From NCBI GenBank assembly GCA_902492935.1, contig CABUNJ010000033.1, positions 1 through 23,366 of the forward strand: a stretch of DNA of 23,366 bases, written 5' to 3'. Position 1 is the first letter of the stretch; every line of letters begins with the position of its first letter. The notes below the pieces were generated by a model. That model was not told the origin of the DNA. It searched no databases and worked only from the letters and a program-made list of their open reading frames with translations. The position numbers and the translations under genes were made by a program. Origin of the DNA: an uncultured Collinsella sp. GTDB taxonomy: Bacteria > Actinomycetota > Coriobacteriia > Coriobacteriales > Coriobacteriaceae. Below, in pieces: positions 14,348 through 22,353 of the stretch.

Positions 14348-15061
14348 CTAGCCTCCGAGGTAAGCCTTGCGCACGTTGTCGTCGTGCAGGAGCTCTTGGC
14401 CGGTGCCGGTCATGGTGATCTTGCCGGTCTCGAGCACGTAGCCGCGCGTAGCGATCGAAAGCGCCATCTGAGCGTTCTGCTCAACCAGGAGCACCGTGGT
14501 GCCGGCCTTGTGCAGGTCCTCGACAATCTGGAAGATCCGCTCGATCAGAATTGGCGCCAGGCCCATAGAAGGCTCGTCGAGCATAAGCAGCTTGGGGTTG
14601 CTCATGAGGGCGCGGCCCATAACGAGCATCTGCTGCTCGCCGCCTGAAAGGGTGCCGGCGACCTGGCGACGACGTTCCTTCAGGCGCGGGAACTGCTCGT
14701 AGACGCGCTCCAGGCCCGGAGCCACCGTGGACTTGGGCTGCGTATAGGCACCCATCTCCAGGTTCTCCTCAACCGTCATCTGCAAAAAGGCGCGACGACC
14801 CTCGGGAACCTGAGCCAGGCCCTTACCAACCAGCTTATCAGCGGGCGTATGGGTAATGTCCTCGCCCATAAACTTGATGGAGCCGGTCTTGGAGCGCAGC
14901 AGGCCCGAGACGGTCTTGAGCGTTGTGGACTTGCCGGCACCGTTGGCACCAATCAAGGCCACGATCTCGCCCTCATTAACGTTAAAGGAGATGTCCTTGA
15001 TGGCGTGGATGGCACCGTACCAGACGTTGATGTTGTAGACGGAAAGCATCGGCTCTGCCAT
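14348..15061 (-). CDS. livF: Branched-chain amino acid ABC transporter ATPase LivF
   Basis: This 237-residue ATPase subunit of a high-affinity branched-chain amino acid importer acts on the cytoplasmic side with LivG. Walker A is GANGAGKS (38-45), the signature is LSGGEQQML, and Walker B is LLMLDEPSMGLAP, a sequence highly characteristic of LivF. The ATG directly follows the livG stop codon, and GGGGGAG at the end of livG serves as its ribosome binding site. It is the last gene of the operon and is followed by a strong terminator. Confidence 0.96.
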   Translation of the reverse strand: MAEPMLSVYNINVWYGAIHAIKDISFNVNEGEIVALIGANGAGKSTTLKTVSGLLRSKTGSIKFMGEDITHTPADKLVGKGLAQVPEGRRAFLQMTVEENLEMGAYTQPKSTVAPGLERVYEQFPRLKERRRQVAGTLSGGEQQMLVMGRALMSNPKLLMLDEPSMGLAPILIERIFQIVEDLHKAGTTVLLVEQNAQMALSIATRGYVLETGKITMTGTGQELLHDDNVRKAYLGG

Positions 15062-15922
15062 TTAGTTCTCCCCCTTATCCTGCTTGCCCAGATATGCCTC
15101 GATAACGGCGTCGTTGTTCTGGATTTCCTCGGCCGTGCCCTTGGCGATGACCTTACCAAAGTTGAGCACGCAGATGCCCTCGCAGATGTTCATAACGAGC
15201 GACATATCATGCTCGATAAGCATGATGGCAATGCCAAAGGTGTCGCGAATCTTGACGATGTTCTCCATGAGCTCTGCGGTCTCGGACGGGTTCATGCCGG
15301 CGGCAGGCTCGTCGAGCAGCAGTAGCTTGGGGTTGGTGGCAAGCGCGCGGACGATTTCCAGACGACGCTGAGCGCCGTAAGGAAGCGAGCCGGCCTGTTC
15401 ATTTGCCAGGTGCTCCATGTCAAAAATGGACAGCAGCTCCATGGCGCGCTCGTGGGCGGCCTTCTCGTGCTTCCAATACGTCGGCAGGCGCAGCACGCCC
15501 TCAAAACCGGAGTAGCGCTCCTGATTGTGCAGGCCGACCTTAACGTTGTCCTCCACCGTCATGGTATTGAACAGGCGGATGTTCTGGAACGTACGGGCAA
15601 TACCCATGCGGTTGACCTGATAGACCGACTTGCCCGAGGTGTCCTCGCCATCGAGCAGGATGGTGCCGTGTGTGGGCTGATACACCTTAGTGAGCAGGTT
15701 GAAAACCGTGGTCTTACCGGCGCCGTTGGGACCGATCAGACCGGCAATCTCGGTCTTGCCGATAGTCAGGCTAAAGTCGTCGACTGCCTTAAGGCCGCCG
15801 AATTCAATGCCCAGGTGGATGCACTCGAGTGCCGGGCGCTCGCCCAGGTCACGATCGGGAACGATGGCGCCAGAAGGATACGGGACCATCTTGCCCTTGT
15901 TGAACTCAAATTTACTGGGCAT
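15062..15922 (-). CDS. livG: Branched-chain amino acid ABC transporter ATPase LivG
   Basis: This 286-residue ATPase is the partner of LivF. It shows GPNGAGKTTVFNLLTK (Walker A), the LivG-type GIARTFQNIRLF segment, YGAQRRLEIVRALA as the signature region, and LLLDEPAAGMNPSE (Walker B). The C-terminal EEIQNNDAVIEAYLG is typical of LivG. The start is ATG 15920-15922, eight bases after GGAGGT. It overlaps the livM stop by 11 bases, which suggests translational coupling. A longer frame to 15949 lies wholly inside livM and has no ribosome binding site advantage. Confidence 0.96.
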   Translation of the reverse strand: MPSKFEFNKGKMVPYPSGAIVPDRDLGERPALECIHLGIEFGGLKAVDDFSLTIGKTEIAGLIGPNGAGKTTVFNLLTKVYQPTHGTILLDGEDTSGKSVYQVNRMGIARTFQNIRLFNTMTVEDNVKVGLHNQERYSGFEGVLRLPTYWKHEKAAHERAMELLSIFDMEHLANEQAGSLPYGAQRRLEIVRALATNPKLLLLDEPAAGMNPSETAELMENIVKIRDTFGIAIMLIEHDMSLVMNICEGICVLNFGKVIAKGTAEEIQNNDAVIEAYLGKQDKGEN

Positions 15923-16991
15923 CGGCTGCCACCTCCTTCTTGGGAGCAAAGCGGTCCTTGACGCGACCGAAGAACGCCTTGAGCTGCGGGTTGTTGGTAA
16001 AGATCATGACCAGGATCAGCACGATAGCGTAGATGAGCATGCGGTAGTCCGAGAACTGACGGAGCAGCTCGGGAAGTACCGTGAGCAACGCCGCCGCGAT
16101 AACGGAGCCGCGCATATTGCCCAGACCGCCCAGGACCACGAACACCAGGATAAGGATGGACGTGTTGAAGTCAAACTTGGTGGCGGAGAGCTGCGAGAAG
16201 TTACCGCCGAAGAGGGCTCCGGCAGCACCGGCGAGGGCAGCGGAAACCACGAACGCGATCATGCGGTACTGGGTGACGGAGATGCCCACGGACTCGGCTG
16301 CAATCTTGTTGTCGCGCACGGCCATAATGGCACGACCGGTACGGCTGCGAACCAGGTTGAGCACGATCACGAGTGCGACCATGACCAGGATGGCACCGGC
16401 GAGGAAGGTCGAGTACGTCGACACGCCCGAGGCGCCCTGGGCGCCCTTGATGATGGCGGTGCCATCCTCGAGCAGGTGCAGGTCGTCGATCGTAGAGTTG
16501 CCCGTGATGTTAAAGATCACGTGCAGGCCGCGCGAGTCGACACCCACGATAAGGCAAGTGACGATCTCCTTGATAATCTCGCCAAAGGCCAGCGTCACGA
16601 TAGCCAGGTAATCGCCGCTCAGGCGAAGGACCGGGATGCCAATCAAGAAGCCCAGGATAGCGGCAGCGATGGCGCCGACCACGATACTGATGATAAGGCG
16701 CACCGGATCGGAGGGAACGGCGCTCTCCAGCGCGACGGCGGTGACGATGCCCGTGTAGGCACCGACACTCATAAAGCCCGCATGGCCCAGCGACAAGTCG
16801 CCCGCGATGCCGACGACGAGGTTAAGGGAGATAGCCATGACGATGTAGGCCGTAATGGGAACCAGCTGACCGGCGATCATGCGCGGAATCATGTGGTTAG
16901 ACTGCATAAAGAACACGATGGCGAACGCCACGATGCACATGGCATACGTAACAAAGTCGTGACGCGTCTGCTTGTCTTTAAGAAACTTCAT
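15912..16991 (-). CDS. livM: Branched-chain amino acid ABC transporter permease LivM
   Basis: This 359-residue inner-membrane permease is of the LivM type. It has many hydrophobic segments and the conserved NLVVGIAGDLSLGHAGFMSVGAY and LRLSGDYLAIVTLAFGEIIK motifs, then GRAIMAVRDNKIAAESVGI, the loop that contacts the ATPases. The start is placed at ATG 16989-16991, with AGGTGA about five bases upstream; a GTG three codons earlier (16998-17000), abutting the livH stop, is also possible. It overlaps livG by 11 bases and pairs with LivH to form the channel. Confidence 0.95.
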   Translation of the reverse strand: MKFLKDKQTRHDFVTYAMCIVAFAIVFFMQSNHMIPRMIAGQLVPITAYIVMAISLNLVVGIAGDLSLGHAGFMSVGAYTGIVTAVALESAVPSDPVRLIISIVVGAIAAAILGFLIGIPVLRLSGDYLAIVTLAFGEIIKEIVTCLIVGVDSRGLHVIFNITGNSTIDDLHLLEDGTAIIKGAQGASGVSTYSTFLAGAILVMVALVIVLNLVRSRTGRAIMAVRDNKIAAESVGISVTQYRMIAFVVSAALAGAAGALFGGNFSQLSATKFDFNTSILILVFVVLGGLGNMRGSVIAAALLTVLPELLRQFSDYRMLIYAIVLILVMIFTNNPQLKAFFGRVKDRFAPKKEVAADAQ

Positions 16992-17000
16992 AACGCTCAC

Positions 17001-17882
17001 CTACACCTTCTCGGGGACGTACTTGCCCAAGAGGCCGGCAGGCTTGACGAGCAGGACGATGATCAAAACACCAAAGACAATGGAGTTGGCAAGGCTCGTG
17101 GAAATGTAGGCCTGCGCCATCGCCTCGATGATGCCGATGAGAATGCCACCGACAAAGGCACCGGGGATGGAGCCGATGCCGCCGAAAACGGCGGCGTCGA
17201 AAGCCTTGATGCCAGGCATAGCGCCCGTCGTGGGCTGCAGCACCGGCGAGTAGGAGCACAGCAGCACGCCGGCGATGGCGGCAAGGGCAGAGCCGATGGC
17301 GAACGTCATCGAGATGGTGCGGTTGACGTTGATTCCCATGAGCTGAGCGGCGGCCTTGTCCTCGGACACGGCGCGCATGGCTTTGCCCATCTTGGTCTTA
17401 CCTGTAAAGAACATCAGGCCGGCCATGATAACAAGGCAGGCGACGATGGTGACGAGCGAGACGGCGCTTACGTTGAACTTGGCCAAGAACTCCGGCACCT
17501 GGAAGGTGACGAGCGAAGTAAAGTTCTTGGGCGTGGCGCCCCACAGAAGCTGTGCGGCATTCTGCAGGAAGTAGGACACACCGATAGCCGTAATCAGAAC
17601 GGCCAGCGGACCCGCCTGGCGCAGCGGCTTGTATGCCAGACCTTCGATGAGAACACCGAGAACGGTACAGACCACACAAGAAAGAATTACAGATGCCCAG
17701 CCCGGGAGGCCGAAATACGACGTGGCACAGAACGAGACATAGGCACCGACCATGATGACGTCGCCGTGAGCGAAGTTCAGCATCTTGGCGATACCGTAGA
17801 CCATGGTGTAGCCCAACGCGATGATGGCGTAGACGCTGCCCATGGACAGGCCGTTGACCAGGTATTGGATAAAGACCGTCAT
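17001..17882 (-). CDS. livH: Branched-chain amino acid ABC transporter permease LivH
   Basis: This 293-residue permease of the LivH type opens MTVFIQYLVNGLSMGSVYAI and has the conserved GYTMVYGIAKMLNFAHGDVIMVGAY segment and MRAVSEDKAAAQLMGINVNR, the ATPase-contact loop. About eight transmembrane segments are evident. The start is ATG 17880-17882, nine bases after AAGGGGG. An ATG three codons upstream (17891) touches that site and is less likely, and the open frame to 17975 is not family-like. It is separated from the binding-protein gene by 139 bp containing hairpins. Confidence 0.95.
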   Translation of the reverse strand: MTVFIQYLVNGLSMGSVYAIIALGYTMVYGIAKMLNFAHGDVIMVGAYVSFCATSYFGLPGWASVILSCVVCTVLGVLIEGLAYKPLRQAGPLAVLITAIGVSYFLQNAAQLLWGATPKNFTSLVTFQVPEFLAKFNVSAVSLVTIVACLVIMAGLMFFTGKTKMGKAMRAVSEDKAAAQLMGINVNRTISMTFAIGSALAAIAGVLLCSYSPVLQPTTGAMPGIKAFDAAVFGGIGSIPGAFVGGILIGIIEAMAQAYISTSLANSIVFGVLIIVLLVKPAGLLGKYVPEKV

Positions 17883-17928
17883 GTTCCACATCCCCCTTTC
17901 GAATAGGTTTCCAGTTAATGTATGAAAC

Positions 17929-17989
17929 AGGGACGTTACACTGTCCCTAGATACCAAGCAAGCAGGGAAGGCCAAAACCTCCCCTGCTT
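17929..17989 (-). promoter_or_regulatory. Hairpins between binding-protein gene and livH
   Basis: Two inverted repeats occupy the gap. The first is a 12-bp stem with one G-U pair (arms 17960-17971 and 17978-17989, 6-nt loop). The second is AGGGAC/GTCCCT (17929-17934, 17943-17948). Neither is followed by a T run on the minus strand. They may lower read-through or protect the 3' end of the binding-protein mRNA so that more binding protein than permease is made. Confidence 0.5.
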
Positions 17990-18021
17990 GGGATCAAAAC
18001 CGCTCTATGTAAGGCGGCCTA

Positions 18022-19209
18022 TTAGGCCTGTACGTACTTGCCGTCGGTAATGACGTACGCCGTCGGGTCCTTCTGGACCTGGCCCTTGTCGTTCCAGGAG
18101 AGCTTGCCAGTCAGGCCGTCAACAGTAATGTTGCGCATAGCCTCGGGAAGCTTCTCGGCAACCTCGGTGGGGTCGGCGTCGACACCCAGGCCGGCCTCCT
18201 TGAGAGCCTCGACCACAGCATGCACGCCGTCGTAGGCGTCGGCGGCAAACTGGTCGGGGGTATCGCCGTACTTATCTTTGTAAGCGTTGACGAAGTCGGC
18301 GTTCTTCTCGTCGTCGGCGGAGAACGGGGTCATGAGCAGCAGACCCTCGGCAAGAGAGGTATCGAAGCCCTCAACGCCCAGGATACCGTCCATGCCGTCG
18401 CAGCCCATCATCTTGACGTCGTAGCCCATGTCCTTGGCGTTCTTGAGCAGGACGGACGCCGGTGTGTAGTAGATCGGCGCAAAGATCATGGTGGCGCCAG
18501 CCTGCTTGGCCTTGGTCAGCTGGTTGGTAAAGCTCGTGGCGGAGTCGTCCTTAAAGGTCTCCTCGTCAACAATCTCGAGCTTGGACTCAGCGGCCTGGGC
18601 CTTAAAGGAATCTGCGATGCCCGAAGAATAGGCGTCGCCGGAGTTATAGAACAGCACGAACTTCTCGTCCGCATACTTCTGCGCCAGGAACTTGGCAGCG
18701 TTGACACCCTGGTTGGGGTCGGTGAAGCAAACCTGGAAGACGCAATCCTTGCCCTTGGTAACGTCCTCGGAGGACGCGGACGGGGTAATCATGAACGTCT
18801 CGGGGTCGTTACCGCACTCAGCAGCAACGGCGACCGACGCACCCGTGGTGGTCGGACCGACAAGGGCCTGCATGCCCCAGTCGAGCAGGGTGTTGAAGGC
18901 GTTGACGGCCTTCTCGCCGTCAGCCTGGTCGTCCTCGGCCTTGCTGACAAGCGGCAGCTCCTTAGTCGAGAAATCCTTGCAGCCAAGCTCGACAGCCTGT
19001 GTAACGGACTTGCCGTAGGACGCGTTGGCGCCGGTCAGCGGGCCGATGGTACCGATCTTAAACGAAGCGTCGCTCGAAGCGGAACCGCTGTCGCCGCCGT
19101 TGGAGGAGCAACCAGCTAGAATGGACATCGCCCCCAGACCTGCTGCGCTCGCGATAACGCTCCTGCGATTCATAACAGGGTTCAATGACTTACCGGTGAG
19201 GCTCGACAT
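18022..19209 (-). CDS. livK: Branched-chain amino acid binding lipoprotein (second copy)
   Basis: This 395-residue periplasmic-binding-type protein of the Leu/Ile/Val family should capture the amino acid outside the membrane and deliver it to LivHM. The N terminus has twin arginines (NRRSVIASAAG), a hydrophobic stretch and the lipobox LAGC followed by SSNGGDSG, indicating a lipid-anchored protein probably exported by Tat. The mature domain begins FKIGTIGPLTGANASYG, with LVGPTTTGASVAVA and FYNSGDAYSSG further on. An AGGAG site lies six bases before the ATG. It is a close paralogue of the protein encoded at 19480-20646 and has its own leader with hairpins. Confidence 0.93.
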   Translation of the reverse strand: MSSLTGKSLNPVMNRRSVIASAAGLGAMSILAGCSSNGGDSGSASSDASFKIGTIGPLTGANASYGKSVTQAVELGCKDFSTKELPLVSKAEDDQADGEKAVNAFNTLLDWGMQALVGPTTTGASVAVAAECGNDPETFMITPSASSEDVTKGKDCVFQVCFTDPNQGVNAAKFLAQKYADEKFVLFYNSGDAYSSGIADSFKAQAAESKLEIVDEETFKDDSATSFTNQLTKAKQAGATMIFAPIYYTPASVLLKNAKDMGYDVKMMGCDGMDGILGVEGFDTSLAEGLLLMTPFSADDEKNADFVNAYKDKYGDTPDQFAADAYDGVHAVVEALKEAGLGVDADPTEVAEKLPEAMRNITVDGLTGKLSWNDKGQVQKDPTAYVITDGKYVQA

Positions 19210-19479
19210 GCGGCTCTCCTCTCAAATCTCGTCGGGTTTCGGTTACCCGACAGGCCATCCTTCGCCGTGTTCGGCGTTCGCAAAATAGTAGACGCTTTAG
19301 TTGAGAAAAGTGGCGATTATTTCAACTTTTCTTTTGTTTTGCCCATTTATCCATAATTCTGCGTATTCCTGTCGGTTTATGCAGTTTAGCCACTTTATTG
19401 TGTGAAAGTAATGTTTCCGTTCTGTTACAGGCGTCCTTGCCCTGAATGAAACGGCCCGCCGGTCTCGATGTATATGCAC
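19210..19479 (-). promoter_or_regulatory. Leader between the two binding-protein genes
   Basis: This AT-rich gap has no convincing gene. Read on the minus strand it offers GAAAAGT/ACTTTTC (19325-19331 with 19305-19311), which overlaps an alternative AGTTGA/TCAACT pairing (19322-19327 with 19299-19304). A TACTAT -10-like box lies near 19286-19291. A CGCCG/CGGCG hairpin (19263-19276) and a GTCGGGT/ACCCGAC hairpin (19231-19251) come just before the ribosome binding site. This suggests a separate promoter and structured 5' leader for the downstream binding protein. Confidence 0.4.
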
Positions 19480-20646
19480 TTAGGCGGCGATGTACTTACC
19501 GTCCTGAATCACATAGGCCGTAGCAGGCTTTTCGACCTGACCTTCGTCATTCCACGTTAGCTCGCCGGTCAGGCCGTCGATCTTGATCTTGCGCATGGCC
19601 TTGGCAAGGTCGCCGGCAATGTCGGCGCCGTCGGCCGTAATGTCGATGTCTGCCTTGTCGATGGCCTCGGCGATGGCGTGGACGCAATCGTAGGCGTCGG
19701 CGGCAAACTGGTTAGGCGTCTCGTCGTAGGCGTCCTTATATGCCTTGACGAAGTCGGCATTCTTCTCGTCGTCGGCAGAGAACGGGGTCATAAGCAGTAC
19801 GCCCTCGGCAAGAGAGGTATCGAAGCCCTCCACAGAGAGCAGGCCGTCCATGCCGTCGGTACCCATGAGCGTCATGTCGTAGCCCATGTCCTTGGCGTTC
19901 TTGAGCAAAACGGACGCCGGCGTGTAGTAGATCGGCGCAAAGATGAGCGTGGCGCCGGCCTCCTTGGCCTTGGTGAGCTGGTTGGTAAAGCTCGTGGAGG
20001 AATCGTCCTTAAAGGTCTCGGTATCGACGATATCAAGTTTGGACTCCTTGGCCTGCTCGGCAAAGGCATCGGCAACACCCGAGCTGTACGTATCGCCGGA
20101 GTTGTAGAACAGGGCGATCTTGGCGTCCGCGTACTTCTCGGCCAAGAACTTCGCGGCGCTGGCGCCCATGGTGGGATCGGTGAAGCAAACCTGAAAGACC
20201 GTGGTCTTGTCCTTGGTGACGTCGAGGGACGAAGCAGAGGGCGTGACCATGAGCATATCATCGGCGATCTCGCCCGAGACGGCGACGGCGGCACCAGTCG
20301 TGACGGGGCCGACGAGCGCCTGCATGCCCCAGTCGCACAGGGTATTGAAGGCGTTGATAGCCTTCTCACCGTCGGCGACGTCATCCTCGGACTTAAGCGA
20401 GAGTTTGAGGTCCTTGGTCGAGAAATCCTTGGCGGCGAGCTTGGCACCTTTCTCGGCCGATACGCCATAGGTTGCCGCGGCGCCGGTCAGAGGGCCGATG
20501 ACACCGATCTTGAAGGTCTTGCCGTCATCGGCGGAGCCGCCGTCCGAGCCACCCGACGAGCAACCGGCGAGCGCGGCGGTGCTGCCGAGCGCCGCGGCAC
20601 CGGCGAGAAAGTTCCTACGGCTGAGTGGACTGTTGATATTGAACAT
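19480..20646 (-). CDS. livJ: Branched-chain amino acid binding lipoprotein (first copy)
   Basis: This 388-residue Leu/Ile/Val-family binding protein is first in the operon. The N terminus SRRNFLAGAAALG matches the Tat consensus (S-R-R-x-F-L) and ends in the lipobox LAGC, followed by a Ser/Gly-rich spacer. The mature domain opens FKIGVIGPLTGAAATYG. Long blocks such as FTNQLTKAK, APIYYTPASVLLKNAKDMGYD and LMTPFSADDEKNADFV are shared with the next gene; by eye roughly 70% of residues agree. An AGGGGG site precedes the ATG. The tandem pair may differ in ligand preference or regulation. Confidence 0.93.
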   Translation of the reverse strand: MFNINSPLSRRNFLAGAAALGSTAALAGCSSGGSDGGSADDGKTFKIGVIGPLTGAAATYGVSAEKGAKLAAKDFSTKDLKLSLKSEDDVADGEKAINAFNTLCDWGMQALVGPVTTGAAVAVSGEIADDMLMVTPSASSLDVTKDKTTVFQVCFTDPTMGASAAKFLAEKYADAKIALFYNSGDTYSSGVADAFAEQAKESKLDIVDTETFKDDSSTSFTNQLTKAKEAGATLIFAPIYYTPASVLLKNAKDMGYDMTLMGTDGMDGLLSVEGFDTSLAEGVLLMTPFSADDEKNADFVKAYKDAYDETPNQFAADAYDCVHAIAEAIDKADIDITADGADIAGDLAKAMRKIKIDGLTGELTWNDEGQVEKPATAYVIQDGKYIAA

Positions 20647-20897
20647 GGTGTCCCCCTTTTTCGCTGGCCGCTGCGCGGCCGTCTTGCGGTACGGGGCAAA
20701 CCTTATGGCGCAAACGTTGACAGTTTGTTACGGAGTTCCGTTTGTAGCGAGCATGTTTCCAATGTTTCCGCAGCGTTTCGGGGGTGCCGTTTTGTGCGAC
20801 TCCTGTTGCCTGACGAGCACGCGCCCTCGGTTCACGCTAGAATGCACTCAACCTTTAAGCGGTTAATCCATCCATAAGATGCACGAAGGAGCTATCT
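20647..20897. promoter_or_regulatory. Divergent control region between the liv operon and hom
   Basis: The gap holds the start regions of two divergent transcripts. On the plus side TAGAAT at 20838-20843 is a likely hom -10 box, about 55 bases before the ATG, and AAGGAG lies six bases before that ATG. On the minus side a GGCCGC/GCGGCC hairpin lies in the untranslated leader of the first binding-protein gene. I found no convincing -35 boxes, and no T-box or other known amino-acid riboswitch. Confidence 0.4.
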
Positions 20898-22241
20898 ATG
20901 AGCGAACCCCTGCGCACCGTGAACGTCGGTCTGATCGGTCTGGGAACCGTCGGCGGCGGCGTGGCCCGTCTGATCAAGAGCCACCACGATGAGTACCTGG
21001 CAGCCTACGGCATCGACCTTAAGCTGACCCGCGCCTGCGCGCTTGCCTGGGAGCAGGCCGAAGCAGCCGGCATTGAGCGCGAGGCCTTTACGAGCGACTG
21101 GCACGATGTCGTCACCGACCCCGCCGTCGATATCGTCGTCGAGCTGATCGGCGGCGAGCATCCCGCGACCGAGATCTTCACCACTGCCTTTGAGCACGGC
21201 AAGCACGTCGTCTCTGCCAACAAGGCCCTGCTGGGCCGTCACGTCGAGACGCTTGCCGAGAAGGCGCGCGCGTGCGGCGTGCAAATTAAGTGCGAGGCCA
21301 GCTGCGGCGGTGGCATCCCCATCGTGAGCACGCTCGAGCACGACCTGGTGGGCAACAAGATCCTGACCATCGCTGGCATTCTCAACGGCACCACCAACTA
21401 CATCCTGTCGCGCATGGACGCCGAGGGCGCCGATTACGCCGACGTGCTCGCCGACGCCCAGGCAAAGGGCTATGCCGAGGCCGACCCGTCCGCCGACGTC
21501 GACGGCTTCGACGCCGCCAGCAAGACGGCAATCCTTGCTTCCATCGGCTTTGGCACCCGCGTGACCACCGACGATGTCTACCAGCAGGGTATCCGCACCA
21601 TCGGCGCCGAGGACATTGCCCAGGCCCGCGAGCTCGGCTACACCATCAAGCTGCTCGGCATCGCCCGCAATACCGACGCCGGCGTCGACGTCCGCGTGCA
21701 TCCCACGCTGATCCCCGCCGACCACATGCTTGCCAAGGTCAACGGCGCCATGAACGCTGTCTACGTGGTAGGCGACGCCGTGGGCGAGACCATGTTCTAC
21801 GGTGCCGGCGCAGGCTCCTTCCCCACCGCGAGCGCCGTCGTGGGCGATATCCTGTCGCTCTCCGAGCAGATCAGCCGCGGCGTGGCTCCGCTGCCCGAGA
21901 TTGAGCCCTATGGTCACAATCTCGCCTTTAAGCCTATGGACGAGCTCCAGACCAAGTACTATGTGCGCCTGAAGGTCGCCGACCGCGTGGGCGCCCTGTC
22001 CGAGACGGTCGACATCTTTGCCAAGCACAACATCTCGATCTCGCTCATCAACCAGGTCGAGGACGGCAAGTCGGGCGTCAGCGATGCCTGCTCGGTCATC
22101 TTCCTGACGCACCGCGCGCTCGAGAAGGACGTCCAGGCTGCCGCCGCCGAGCTTGCCAGCGTCGACTGCGTGGCCGAGGTCGCCAACGTCCTGCGCATCG
22201 AGGACGTCGAGGCCTGGACCGAAGACGTCATGGCGAACTAG
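20898..22241 (+). CDS. hom: Homoserine dehydrogenase
   Basis: This 447-residue NAD(P)-dependent enzyme reduces aspartate semialdehyde to homoserine, the branch point to threonine, methionine and isoleucine. The nucleotide-binding GLIGLGTVGGGV is at about residues 11-22. It continues with VSANKALL, GGGIPIVSTL, the substrate loop GILNGTTNYILS, and DPSADVDGFDAASKTAI. A C-terminal ACT domain (VRLKVADRVGALSETVDIFAKH) suggests feedback control by threonine or a related amino acid. Length is normal for the single-function ACT-bearing type. It is a single gene with its own promoter and terminator. The adjacent importer of branched-chain amino acids may be related physiologically, but no shared control is visible. 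Confidence 0.97.
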   Translation: MSEPLRTVNVGLIGLGTVGGGVARLIKSHHDEYLAAYGIDLKLTRACALAWEQAEAAGIEREAFTSDWHDVVTDPAVDIVVELIGGEHPATEIFTTAFEHGKHVVSANKALLGRHVETLAEKARACGVQIKCEASCGGGIPIVSTLEHDLVGNKILTIAGILNGTTNYILSRMDAEGADYADVLADAQAKGYAEADPSADVDGFDAASKTAILASIGFGTRVTTDDVYQQGIRTIGAEDIAQARELGYTIKLLGIARNTDAGVDVRVHPTLIPADHMLAKVNGAMNAVYVVGDAVGETMFYGAGAGSFPTASAVVGDILSLSEQISRGVAPLPEIEPYGHNLAFKPMDELQTKYYVRLKVADRVGALSETVDIFAKHNISISLINQVEDGKSGVSDACSVIFLTHRALEKDVQAAAAELASVDCVAEVANVLRIEDVEAWTEDVMAN

Positions 22242-22276
22242 CCCACTACTTAGAACCTCAACGAAGCTCAACGCAA

Positions 22277-22315
22277 AAGGCGCGCTGCCTGCATCAACCG
22301 CAGGCAGCGCGCCTT
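22277..22315 (+). terminator. Terminator of hom (possibly bidirectional)
   Basis: Perfect 16-bp arms AAGGCGCGCTGCCTGC and GCAGGCAGCGCGCCTT (22277-22292, 22300-22315) surround a 7-nt loop. CTATTATTT follows on the plus strand and TTTT on the minus strand, so it can serve both convergent genes. Confidence 0.85.
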
Positions 22316-22353
22316 CTATTATTTGGACGGAACCCGTATCCCGGCATTCCTTA

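Noticed and set aside
15690..17906. Long plus-strand open frame of 738 codons across the liv genes
   Set aside because: It runs antisense to livG, livM and livH, is rich in Asp, His, Gly and Arg as expected from antisense of GC-rich membrane-protein genes, and matches no family.
19297..19479. 60-codon minus-strand frame in the gap between binding-protein genes
   Set aside because: AT-rich, no ribosome binding site, no similarity recognised, and it covers the likely promoter and leader.
20647..20897. T-box or amino-acid riboswitch before the liv operon or hom
   Set aside because: No T-box consensus, specifier stem or terminator/antiterminator pair is visible on either strand.
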